Assembly (NCBI GenBank): GCA_002392275.1
Contig: DGGQ01000158.1
Span: 1 to 13,370, forward strand
DNA from: Treponema sp. UBA3870
GTDB lineage: Bacteria > Spirochaetota > Spirochaetia > Treponematales > Treponemataceae
Length of the DNA: 13,370 bases
Direction of reading: 5' to 3'
A model generated the notes under the pieces. It saw only the letters and a program-made list of their open reading frames with translations. It did not search any database and had not been told where the DNA came from. Both the position numbers and the translations under genes were made by a program. This document shows, in pieces, positions 1-6,467 of this stretch; position 1 is the first letter of the stretch; every line of letters starts with the position of its first letter.

Positions 1-32
1 GGGGCAGGGTATTTTTTCCTTGCCCCTTTTTT
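1..32 (+). terminator. Rho-independent terminator of an upstream gene
   Basis: Bases 1-9 (GGGGCAGGG) pair with 18-26 (CCTTGCCCC) through nine positions including one G-T wobble. The 8-base loop is T-rich and six T follow at 27-32. This is the form of an intrinsic terminator reading rightwards, so it ends a gene lying before the window and separates it from the kinase gene that starts at 55. The stem could extend left of the window edge. Confidence 0.8.
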
Positions 33-54
33 ATAGAGCAATGGGGTCAAGATA

Positions 55-2046
55 TTGAATAGCAATACAATAGAAGCGGATATTAGATTTTTATCAAGCA
101 CAATGCATGAGGTCCGCACACCAATCCAGACAATAATCAGCACGACGGAACTTCTTGCGGATACGGCACTCAACAAGGAGCAACGGGAATATGTCCGTCA
201 GATTGAATTCAGTTCAAATATTTTGCTCCAGCTTGCCAACGATGTTTTGGATTACACAAAAATTTCATTGTCCGATTTCCATCTGGAAAATATTCCTTTT
301 GACATAATTGCGTTGACAGAAAATGTTGCGGATTTAATCAGTATTGAGGGATTTTCAAAGCATCTTGAAGTAATCACGAACATTGATTATTCGTTGCCAA
401 AAATTGTTACCGGCGATCCGACCCGCGTTCAGCAGATACTTTTGAATCTTGCAAAAAATGCGGTCAAATTTACAAGTCACGGATATGTCCAGATTTCTTT
501 GCGTATGGTGAACGGTGATATTTATTTTGAGGTGATGGATTCTGGAATTGGTGTGTCGAAAGAAAAAAAACCGATGATTTTCGACAGTTTTTATCAGGTG
601 GATTCCTCAACGACCAGACGTTATGGTGGAACCGGACTTGGACTTTCAATCTGTAAAAATCTTGTGGATATAATGCACGGAAAAATTGGACTGCGAGACA
701 ATCCGTCCGGTGGCTCCATTTTTTATTTTTCGTTGCCGCTTGAGATTTCCAATTTCAATCCAGAAAAAAGTTTTACACTCGATGCTCCACAGTCCGCAAA
801 ACTTTTGATTGTTGATGATTCAAGCCTAAGCCTTTTAAGTTTGGAAGAAAAAATTAGGTCCATGGGTTTGAAAAATGTTACGACTGTTGCGAGTGGAAAA
901 GAGGCTCTTGCGAAACTAAAATTTGCTGCGGAGGTTGGAGAGCCTTTCACGATTGCGTTTATCGATATGATTATGCCCGACATGGACGGCTGGCGACTTG
1001 CGGCGGAAATTACAAAAAATATTTTACTGAACAATATGAAGCTTTATCTGATGGTTCCCGAAGGCCAGATGGGTGGCGATGCAAAAATGAAATTGCTAAA
1101 CTGGTTCAACGGTTATATCTACAAGCCAATCAAAAGAACCGCGCTGTTGAACATGCTTGAGGATGCTTTCATTGTTCCTCTTGATTTGCAGCCGATTGAA
1201 AGTGAGCCAAGTTTTTTTGAAAAATCGGACACCCATAATCAGGTAAAAAATGCGGAGGATAAAGATAAAAATGTTGCGGCAGGATTGAAAGTTCTTGTTG
1301 CGGAGGACCATCCCGTTAACCGAAAAATCTTGGAGACTTTCCTTGGAAAATTCGGTGCAACTATTTTTTCTGCGGAGGATGGGGAGCAGGCTGTAAAAAC
1401 TGTTGCCGAGAATCCCGATATTGACATGATTTTTATGGACATACTCATGCCGGTAAAAAGTGGTCTGGATGCAACGGTTGAACTTCGACAAAAAAAGTTT
1501 CAGGGAATAATTATTGCATGTACGGCAAACAACGATGAGGCTGATTTTGCGCAGTACCGTCAGCAGGGAATGAACGACATAATAATCAAGCCGTTCAAAA
1601 AGAATGTGATTCGTGCGACTTTGGAAAAATGGAAGGCAGTTCTTTCGGTCCCAGAGGCAAAACAGATTATGACTTTGGTTGCTCTAAAAAACAAGGTCGA
1701 GGACATGTGGGACATAACTTTGTTTATGGGCACAATTGGAAACGACAATGAAAAAGCAAAAGCGGCTCTGGAAAAATATTTTAGACAAAGTTCAATGCTT
1801 CTGGGTGAAATCCGCGACGAGCTGAATCAGGATAATGTTGATTTTAGGCTTGTTGAAGAAAAATCGGATAAACTTGTAGAGCTTTGTGATTTTATAAAAT
1901 CAAAGAGCCTTGTGAAAATGGCAAAAGAAATTTCGGATGCCGCAAAACGTGAGGACAAAATTGCGACCGAATCTGCGAATCTAAATTTTTCTATCGATTT
2001 TGTTCAGCTGGAAAACATCACTACGAACTGGAGAAATTCTTTGTAG
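55..2046 (+). CDS. Soluble hybrid sensor histidine kinase with two receiver domains
   Basis: A 663-residue hybrid two-component kinase with no membrane segment and no recognisable PAS or GAF sensor, so it should act in the cytoplasm. In order: HisKA with the H-box at H18 (HEVRTP); HATPase with N-box N131/N135, G1 motif DSGIG from D162, F-box near F176-F179 and G2 box GGTGLG at 191-196; receiver 1 (about 247-372) with D254/D255, phospho-acceptor D304 and K357; receiver 2 (about 410-530) with E417/D418, phospho-acceptor D462, T490 and K512. The last 120 residues look like an HPt helical bundle, but D605 stands where the phospho-His is expected. Receiver 1 has V334 where Thr/Ser is usual. The start is a TTG at 55: the frame is closed by TAG at 34-36, GGGG at 43-46 could serve as ribosome binding site, and the next ATG (103) would remove most of the sequence before the H-box. 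The partner and signal cannot be told from the sequence. Confidence 0.9.
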   Translation: MNSNTIEADIRFLSSTMHEVRTPIQTIISTTELLADTALNKEQREYVRQIEFSSNILLQLANDVLDYTKISLSDFHLENIPFDIIALTENVADLISIEGFSKHLEVITNIDYSLPKIVTGDPTRVQQILLNLAKNAVKFTSHGYVQISLRMVNGDIYFEVMDSGIGVSKEKKPMIFDSFYQVDSSTTRRYGGTGLGLSICKNLVDIMHGKIGLRDNPSGGSIFYFSLPLEISNFNPEKSFTLDAPQSAKLLIVDDSSLSLLSLEEKIRSMGLKNVTTVASGKEALAKLKFAAEVGEPFTIAFIDMIMPDMDGWRLAAEITKNILLNNMKLYLMVPEGQMGGDAKMKLLNWFNGYIYKPIKRTALLNMLEDAFIVPLDLQPIESEPSFFEKSDTHNQVKNAEDKDKNVAAGLKVLVAEDHPVNRKILETFLGKFGATIFSAEDGEQAVKTVAENPDIDMIFMDILMPVKSGLDATVELRQKKFQGIIIACTANNDEADFAQYRQQGMNDIIIKPFKKNVIRATLEKWKAVLSVPEAKQIMTLVALKNKVEDMWDITLFMGTIGNDNEKAKAALEKYFRQSSMLLGEIRDELNQDNVDFRLVEEKSDKLVELCDFIKSKSLVKMAKEISDAAKREDKIATESANLNFSIDFVQLENITTNWRNSL

Positions 2047-2049
2047 ACT

Positions 2050-2904
2050 ATGGAAAGATTTTTGAAAACCAATTACCACACGCACACAATTTTTTGCGAT
2101 GGAAAGGCAAGCCCTGAGGAAATGGTCAAGGCTGCCATTGAAAAAAAATTTGACACGCTTGGATTCAGTGGACATTCGATGTTTCCTTTTTCGAGCGACT
2201 GGCACATTCAGTCAAGAGACCATGAGTTCTACGCAAAAGAGATTTCGCGACTAAAGGAAAAGTATTCTGGCAAAATAAAAATTTTGTTGGGCTTTGAGGC
2301 GGATTTTATTCAAGGCGTGTGTGCTCCAGATTTTTCTAGCTTTGCAGATTTTGCCCCGGATTTTCTGATAGGTGCAGTCCATTATGTTCCGGGGGAAAAA
2401 GGTTTTTTTGAGGCAGACGGAAATTTTTTTGACACACGTGAAAAAATAAAAACGGTCTTTGGAGGGGACATCAAAAAAGCTGTCCAGAGCTATTTTGATT
2501 TTGAGCGCACAATGCTTCGTGACTGCAATTTTACAATTCTCGCACATTGTGATTTAATCCGAAAACAAAATTCTCCAAAAGCTCCCGACAAACTTTTTGA
2601 CGAAAATGATTCGTGGTATAAAAATGAAATCCGCGAAACTGTTCGGGCGATTGCGAGCGCAGGTGTGTGTGCGGAAATCAATACTGGTGGAATGGCCCGC
2701 GGGTATCTGGATGAACCATATCCGTCTTTGGATTTTCTGACACAGATGCGTGAAAAAAATATTCCAATCACAATCAACTCGGACGCACATTCGCCGGAAC
2801 ATTTGGATTTTGCATTCGGGACTGCAATAAATCTGGCAAAAAAAGCTGGGTACAATGAAGTCCATTATTTTACTGATGGGAAAATGCTTCCACAAAAAAT
2901 CTAG
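2050..2904 (+). CDS. hisK: PHP-family histidinol-phosphatase (HisK type)
   Basis: A 284-residue PHP-superfamily metal-dependent phosphatase, the usual length for HisK-type histidinol-phosphatase, which converts L-histidinol phosphate to histidinol in histidine synthesis. The metal-site motifs are all visible: H10-T-H12 near the N-terminus followed by DG, H42 in GFSGHS, E83 in GFEADF, H111 in GAVHYV, H166 in LAHCDL, and D245/H247 in NSDAHS. It starts three bases after the kinase stop codon. The best purine-rich tract (GGAG at 2030-2033) is 16 bases from the ATG, so translation probably depends on coupling to the kinase gene. No other his gene is in the window, so its true substrate may be another phosphoester. 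The PHP family call is firm; the substrate is inferred. Confidence 0.85.
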   Translation: MERFLKTNYHTHTIFCDGKASPEEMVKAAIEKKFDTLGFSGHSMFPFSSDWHIQSRDHEFYAKEISRLKEKYSGKIKILLGFEADFIQGVCAPDFSSFADFAPDFLIGAVHYVPGEKGFFEADGNFFDTREKIKTVFGGDIKKAVQSYFDFERTMLRDCNFTILAHCDLIRKQNSPKAPDKLFDENDSWYKNEIRETVRAIASAGVCAEINTGGMARGYLDEPYPSLDFLTQMREKNIPITINSDAHSPEHLDFAFGTAINLAKKAGYNEVHYFTDGKMLPQKI

Positions 2905-2935
2905 GAACCCGCTGCGAATCAATTTGATTTGAACT

Positions 2936-3490
2936 TTATTTTTGAATGACCTCCATTTTTGTGAAGCGCACGTCAAGAATTTTTTGATTTTCCAAAACCG
3001 AAGTGTTTATGAGCTTTAGGATTTCGAGCCGCAGATTTTTTTCGTTCGAGGTCTTTAAAGTTTCACGTGTCTGCTTTGAAAAGAAATTGCGCAGGGAATC
3101 CACCAGCTCTATTCTGTGGGAAGTTATTTCGGCGGAAACTTTTTTGTCATTCTTTTTGTATCCAAGCACAATCTGCACACGAACAATGTAGGATTCCGGG
3201 TCGATTATGTATGTTTCCAGCTGGTCGAGCGAAGAATACCAGTCGTAGGCCTTTTTCCCTTTTGTGTTGTCGCTTTGTTCAGAGAGAATCTTTTCATTTT
3301 CTTTGTTGATTTCGTAAGCCTTTTTGCAGTCGGAGCATAGGTTTAAAATGCTCTCATCATCCTGCACCTTGTAGAGTTTTACGTTTTTGTTTCCGCACAT
3401 TTCGCAGGTCCCGGTCCTTGAACATGAGGTAAGCGCAGGCCCACAAATCAAAAAAATCACCAAAAAGATAACAAAAAATCTTGCTTTCAT
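2936..3490 (-). CDS. Zinc-ribbon lipoprotein with FliL-like C-terminal domain
   Basis: A 184-residue predicted lipoprotein. Residues 4-20 are a hydrophobic signal sequence ending in a lipobox (LTSC, lipidated C23). A four-cysteine zinc-ribbon-like region follows: C29-x2-C32 and C52-x2-C55. After a charged stretch, residues 93-182 follow the FliL pattern: a beta strand (YIVRVQIVLGY), a long helix with hydrophobic spacing (IELVDSLRNFFS), the 'tretLkt' turn, a second helix (RLEILKLIN) and a final strand (ILDVRFTKMEVI). FliL associates with the flagellar stator and motor, in the periplasm for spirochaetes. Canonical FliL has a transmembrane anchor and no zinc ribbon, so this is an odd relative. 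The start chosen is the ATG at 3490, because GGAGG at 3497-3501 lies just upstream of it; a more distal in-frame ATG at 3502 overlaps that site. It is convergent with the PHP gene. Function beyond the FliL resemblance is unknown. Confidence 0.75.
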   Translation of the reverse strand: MKARFFVIFLVIFLICGPALTSCSRTGTCEMCGNKNVKLYKVQDDESILNLCSDCKKAYEINKENEKILSEQSDNTKGKKAYDWYSSLDQLETYIIDPESYIVRVQIVLGYKKNDKKVSAEITSHRIELVDSLRNFFSKQTRETLKTSNEKNLRLEILKLINTSVLENQKILDVRFTKMEVIQK

Positions 3491-3513
3491 TGTTGCCTCC
3501 ATTTTGCTCTATA

Positions 3514-3542
3514 ATTGTAAGTTGAAATCCCGAAAAATACAA
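3514..3542 (-). promoter_or_regulatory. Sigma70-type promoter of the FliL-like lipoprotein gene
   Basis: On the minus strand, TTGTAT (3542-3537) and TACAAT (3519-3514) are separated by exactly 17 bases, 24 bases before the chosen ATG. This gives a short leader holding only the GGAGG site. The spacer contains one copy of a TGAAATCCC repeat whose second copy lies 60 bp upstream. Confidence 0.55.
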
Positions 3543-3591
3543 GAAAATAGGGCCTTTTTGGGCTTCTTTGGCAAATAAAGGGTGAAATCCC
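3523..3591. repeat. Pair of TGAAATCCC direct repeats, 60 bp apart
   Basis: TGAAATCCC occurs at 3523-3531 and again at 3583-3591, each followed by an A-run. With flanks, the copies match at about 15 of 18 positions. The first copy lies within the -10/-35 spacer of the lipoprotein promoter and the second lies about 40 bp before the 5S promoter, so they could be operator sites. Chance resemblance in an AT-rich spacer is possible. Confidence 0.35.
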
Positions 3592-3604
3592 AAAAAAATT
3601 AAAA

Positions 3605-3659
3605 ATTTTTGATTTTTTTTGTAAAAGTGCTTGACCTTTTTTTTCGTTTAGGATATATT
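3605..3659 (+). promoter_or_regulatory. Strong promoter with UP-like element for 5S rRNA
   Basis: TTGACC (3631-3636) and TATATT (3654-3659) stand 17 bases apart. Directly upstream, 3605-3627 is almost entirely A and T tracts (AAAAATTTTTGATTTTTTTT), placed where an UP element binds the RNA polymerase alpha subunit. This is rRNA-promoter architecture. Transcription should begin near 3666, about 50 bases before the mature 5S. Confidence 0.8.
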
Positions 3660-3665
3660 AACATC

Positions 3666-3694
3666 ATCAGCGAGTGATAAAGCACAAAGCTGAT
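3666..3694 (+). other. Hairpin in the 5S rRNA leader
   Basis: ATCAGC at 3666-3671 is the reverse complement of GCTGAT at 3689-3694, giving a six-pair stem with a 17-base loop at the predicted 5' end of the transcript. It could protect the leader or mark a processing site. The stem is short and may be chance. Confidence 0.35.
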
Positions 3695-3715
3695 ACAAAA
3701 AAGCAAATAATTATA

Positions 3716-3824
3716 CCAGTGACCATAGCACAGTGGAAATACCCGTTCCCATACCGAACACGGAAGTCAAGCACTGTAGCGCCGATGATACTTGGTTCGT
3801 CCCGGGAAAGCAGGCAGTTGCTGG
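3716..3824 (+). rRNA. rrf: 5S ribosomal RNA
   Basis: About 109 bases with the hallmarks of bacterial 5S rRNA: a GTGACCATAGC segment near the 5' end, the conserved CCCGTTCCCATACCGAACAC block (3741-3760) followed by GGAAGTCAAGC, then the GCGCCGATGATACTTGG and GGGAAAGCAGG segments. The ends pair as helix I: CCAGTG at 3716-3721 with TGCTGG at 3819-3824. Seven T follow, acting as terminator with helix I. It is not attached to 16S, 23S or tRNA genes and has its own promoter. The mature ends may differ by a base or two. Confidence 0.95.
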
Positions 3825-3831
3825 TTTTTTT
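3825..3831 (+). terminator. T-tract ending the 5S transcript
   Basis: Seven consecutive T directly follow the 3' strand of 5S helix I, so the mature stem plus this tract can serve as an intrinsic terminator. The stretch from here to the nfnA promoter (about 115 bases) shows no gene or RNA that I recognise. Confidence 0.55.
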
Positions 3832-3944
3832 GTCTTTAAATTTTTTTCAAATCGCCATTTTCTAAATCCATAAAACCATTGTAAAAATCCAGACGCAATC
3901 AAAGAGTATTTTCGTCAAAAATCAGTTTTGAATTTGCCCTTTAC

Positions 3945-3973
3945 TTTAATCTTTTTTCTTCTTATAGTATAAT
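3945..3973 (+). promoter_or_regulatory. Promoter of nfnAB
   Basis: A perfect TATAAT at 3968-3973 lies 44 bases before the nfnA start codon. At a 17-base spacing the -35 position reads TTTAAT (3945-3950), a weak match. The predicted leader is about 38 bases and includes GAGGA at 4006-4010. Confidence 0.5.
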
Positions 3974-4017
3974 CACTTTACCCTTTTAACTGGGGATTTT
4001 AGTTTGAGGAATTGGGT

Positions 4018-4872
4018 ATGAACAAAATCATCGAGAAAAGACAACTGTCTGAGAATGTCTTCTATATTAAATTTGAAGCTCCAGATATTGCCAAACATCG
4101 TAAGGCTGGTCAGTTTTTGATTGTCCAGGTGGATCAGGATTTGACCGAGCGCATTCCATTGACAATCGCCGATGCAAATGCGGAAGAAGGGTGGGTTGCA
4201 ATCGCTTTCCAGCCGGTTGGTGCGTCAACTTACAAACTTTCAAAACTGAACGAGGGCGACTATCTTGGTGGAGTTCTGGGGCCGCTTGGAACACCGAGTG
4301 TCATCGAAAAATATGACAGGCCGGTTGTATGCGTTGGTGGTGGATTTGGAACTGCCCCGCTTTATCCAATCGTACAGGCTTTGAAGGCTGTCGGTAACAA
4401 GGTTATTCTGATTGAGGGTGCGCGTACAAAGGACCTTTTGATTTTTGTTGATGAAATGAAAGCTGTCTGCGATGAAGTGATTATCTGCACGGACGATGGT
4501 TCTGCCGGTGAAAAATGTGTGACGACGGTTCCGCTTGAAAGACTTTGCCAGAGCGATGTTCCACCCGCCGAGGTAATTGCGATTGGTCCGCCAATAATGA
4601 TGAAGTTCTGTGCCGCAACGACAAAAAAATACAACATCAAGACAACGGTTTCCCTCAACACAATTATGATTGACGGAACTGGAATGTGCGGCGGCTGCCG
4701 TGTAAGTGTTGGCGGACAGACAAAATTTGTCTGCGTCGATGGTCCCGATTTTGATGCACACCAGGTTGACTGGGACAATATGATGATGCGCATGAAGTCG
4801 TTCAAGCCACAGGAAACAGAGGCGTTCCACAAATGCAAGATGGAAGCCGAAGCCAAAAAATTGGAGAAATAA
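4018..4872 (+). CDS. nfnA: NfnA-type FAD/NAD(H)-binding subunit, ferredoxin:NADP+ oxidoreductase
   Basis: A 284-residue flavoprotein of the ferredoxin-NADP reductase fold, matching the small subunit of NADH-dependent reduced ferredoxin:NADP+ oxidoreductase, which carries FAD, a [2Fe-2S] cluster and the NAD(H) site. Visible motifs are the FAD-binding RIPLT (about residue 45), the nucleotide loop VGGGFGTAPL (about 105) and a C-terminal cluster site with D219, C224, C227 and C239. Three cysteines plus one aspartate is the ligand set reported for NfnA, whereas related PyrK-type subunits have four cysteines. The start is the ATG at 4018, since GAGGA (4006-4010) is well spaced for it; the in-frame TTG at 4012 is only one base from that site. 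The gene is followed after two bases by nfnB. SudAB-type sulfide dehydrogenase naming is an alternative for the same family. Confidence 0.88.
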   Translation: MNKIIEKRQLSENVFYIKFEAPDIAKHRKAGQFLIVQVDQDLTERIPLTIADANAEEGWVAIAFQPVGASTYKLSKLNEGDYLGGVLGPLGTPSVIEKYDRPVVCVGGGFGTAPLYPIVQALKAVGNKVILIEGARTKDLLIFVDEMKAVCDEVIICTDDGSAGEKCVTTVPLERLCQSDVPPAEVIAIGPPIMMKFCAATTKKYNIKTTVSLNTIMIDGTGMCGGCRVSVGGQTKFVCVDGPDFDAHQVDWDNMMMRMKSFKPQETEAFHKCKMEAEAKKLEK

Positions 4873-4874
4873 AA

Positions 4875-6377
4875 ATGGCAGAATATATTCCACAGGAAAA
4901 ATTGATTGAAATCGCAAATGAAGAATACAAAAAACTTCAGGAAAAACTTGCGGCGGCTCCTCTTACAAACAAGGACCGTATGGCCATTCCGCAGATGGAA
5001 ATGCCAAGCGGAGAACCGAAAGTCAGAGCCAGACAGATGACTGAAGTTGCCCTCGGTTATACAAAGGAGCAGGCAATTGTTGAGGCAAACCGCTGTCTCC
5101 AGTGCAAGAATCAGCCATGTGTTTCTGGATGCCCTGTAAATGTCAGAATCCCTGAGTTTGTTGCCGAAGTCGCCAAGGGTGAGTTCAAGAAGGCTGCGGA
5201 TATAATCAAGACAACAAATCTTCTTCCCGCAATCTGTGGCCGCGTGTGTCCCCAGGAAAAGCAGTGTCAGGGTCAGTGTACGGTTGGAAAAGTCTACAAG
5301 GATGCTACAAAATCAGTAAGCATTGGTCGCCTTGAAAGATTTGTCGCCGACTATGAGCGTGAGAATAATCTTACGACTGTCCCGGAAGTTGCTCCATCAA
5401 CAGGAAAAAAAGTTGCTGTCGTTGGTTCAGGCCCGGCAGGTCTTACGGTTGCAGCAGATTGTCGCAAGGCTGGACATGATGTGACTGTCTTTGAGGCATT
5501 CCACAAGGCCGGTGGAGTTACAGTCTACGGAATCCCTGAGTTCCGTCTTCCAAAGGCGATTGTCCAAAAGGAAGTTGAGAACCTTGAAAAAATGGGCGTG
5601 CATTTTGAGTACAACTATCTGGTCGGGCGTACATCAACGCTTGAGCAGTTCTTTAGTGAAAAAGGATTTGATGCGGCGTTTGTTGGAACTGGAGCTGGAC
5701 TTCCGAAGTTTTTTGGAATCCCCGGTGAAAACTACATCGGTGTGTTCTCCGCGAACGAATATTTGACCCGCGCAAATTTGATGAAGGCTTACAAAAAGGG
5801 TGAGGCCGACACTCCATATTACGAGGCAAAAACTGTTGTCGTCTGTGGCGGTGGAAACGTCGCAATGGATGCCGCTCGTATGGCTCTGCGTCTTGGTGCC
5901 GAAAAAGTCTACATAGTATATAGAAGAACCCGCGCCGAAATGCCAGCACGTGGAGAAGAAATTGAACATGCGGGCGAAGAGGGAGTCGAATTCCGCTTCC
6001 TTGAAAATCCGATTGAAATCCTTGGTGATTCCGAGACCGGTCGTGTAACGGGAATAAAAGCCCTTTCATACGAACTTGGGGAACCGGATGCCAGCGGACG
6101 TAGAAAGCCGGTTGAAATCAAGGGGTCTGAGCATGAGATTCCTTGCGACGCTGTGATTGTTGCTCTTGGAAACAATTCAAATCCATTGATTCCAGCGACG
6201 ACACCAGAAATCAAAACCGACCCGCGCGGTCACATCACTGTTGATGAAAAACAGGAGACTAGCATGACCAAAGTTTGGGCCGGCGGAGACATTGTTCTTG
6301 GAGCAGCGACTGTCATTCTTGCAATGGGTGAAGGTCGAAAGGCAGCCGCCAGCATAAACGAATATCTGGCAAAATAA
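4875..6377 (+). CDS. nfnB: NfnB-type large subunit (glutamate-synthase small-chain-like)
   Basis: A 500-residue FAD/iron-sulfur oxidoreductase of the glutamate synthase small-chain family, often annotated gltA. The N-terminal domain holds two [4Fe-4S] cysteine sets: C74, C77, C82, C86 and C121, C125, C131, C135. Then come the FAD-binding GxGxxG at G184/G186/G189, the NADPH-binding CGGGNVAMDAAR at 324-335 followed by RRTRAEMPAR, and a C-terminal FAD motif GGDIVLG. With nfnA directly upstream and no glutamate synthase large chain nearby, the pair is best read as NfnAB, coupling NADH and reduced ferredoxin to NADP+ reduction by electron bifurcation in the cytoplasm. The start at 4875 has GGAGA (4863-4867) seven bases upstream; an in-frame ATG at 4833 inside nfnA was rejected. 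A terminator follows. Confidence 0.9.
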   Translation: MAEYIPQEKLIEIANEEYKKLQEKLAAAPLTNKDRMAIPQMEMPSGEPKVRARQMTEVALGYTKEQAIVEANRCLQCKNQPCVSGCPVNVRIPEFVAEVAKGEFKKAADIIKTTNLLPAICGRVCPQEKQCQGQCTVGKVYKDATKSVSIGRLERFVADYERENNLTTVPEVAPSTGKKVAVVGSGPAGLTVAADCRKAGHDVTVFEAFHKAGGVTVYGIPEFRLPKAIVQKEVENLEKMGVHFEYNYLVGRTSTLEQFFSEKGFDAAFVGTGAGLPKFFGIPGENYIGVFSANEYLTRANLMKAYKKGEADTPYYEAKTVVVCGGGNVAMDAARMALRLGAEKVYIVYRRTRAEMPARGEEIEHAGEEGVEFRFLENPIEILGDSETGRVTGIKALSYELGEPDASGRRKPVEIKGSEHEIPCDAVIVALGNNSNPLIPATTPEIKTDPRGHITVDEKQETSMTKVWAGGDIVLGAATVILAMGEGRKAAASINEYLAK

Positions 6378-6391
6378 AAACATGTATCAAT

Positions 6392-6425
6392 AATCCAGAC
6401 TGTTTTTTGCGGTCTGGATTTTTTT
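6392..6425 (+). terminator. Rho-independent terminator after nfnB
   Basis: AATCCAGAC at 6392-6400 pairs perfectly with GTCTGGATT at 6412-6420 across an 11-base loop, and a run of seven T ends at 6425. It lies 14 bases after the nfnB stop and separates nfnAB from uppP. Confidence 0.9.
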
Positions 6426-6467
6426 CAAAAACTGATTTAAAAAACTTTTCCACAACGGAGGATTTTT

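Noticed and set aside
2905..2935. Terminator between the convergent PHP and lipoprotein genes
   Set aside because: Only a four-pair AATC/GATT stem is present without a G+C core or T-tract.
3491..3502. Upstream ATG at 3502 as start of the FliL-like lipoprotein
   Set aside because: It overlaps the GGAGG site that is correctly spaced for the ATG at 3490, and would place extra residues before the lysine of the signal sequence.
3674..3902. Short ORFs on both strands over the 5S gene
   Set aside because: The region is occupied by a clear 5S rRNA; the ORFs are accidental.
4012..4017. TTG at 4012 as start of nfnA
   Set aside because: It is one base after the GAGGA site, while the ATG at 4018 is correctly spaced.
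4833..4874. ATG at 4833 as start of nfnB
   Set aside because: It lies inside the end of nfnA with no ribosome site; the ATG at 4875 has GGAGA seven bases upstream and gives the normal family length.
4362..4917. Long minus-strand ORFs opposite nfnA and nfnB
   Set aside because: They are shadows of strongly motif-supported genes on the plus strand and show no domain or ribosome site.
6426..6467. Riboswitch or leader structure before uppP
   Set aside because: Only about 40 bases follow the nfnB terminator, with no stable stem besides that terminator.
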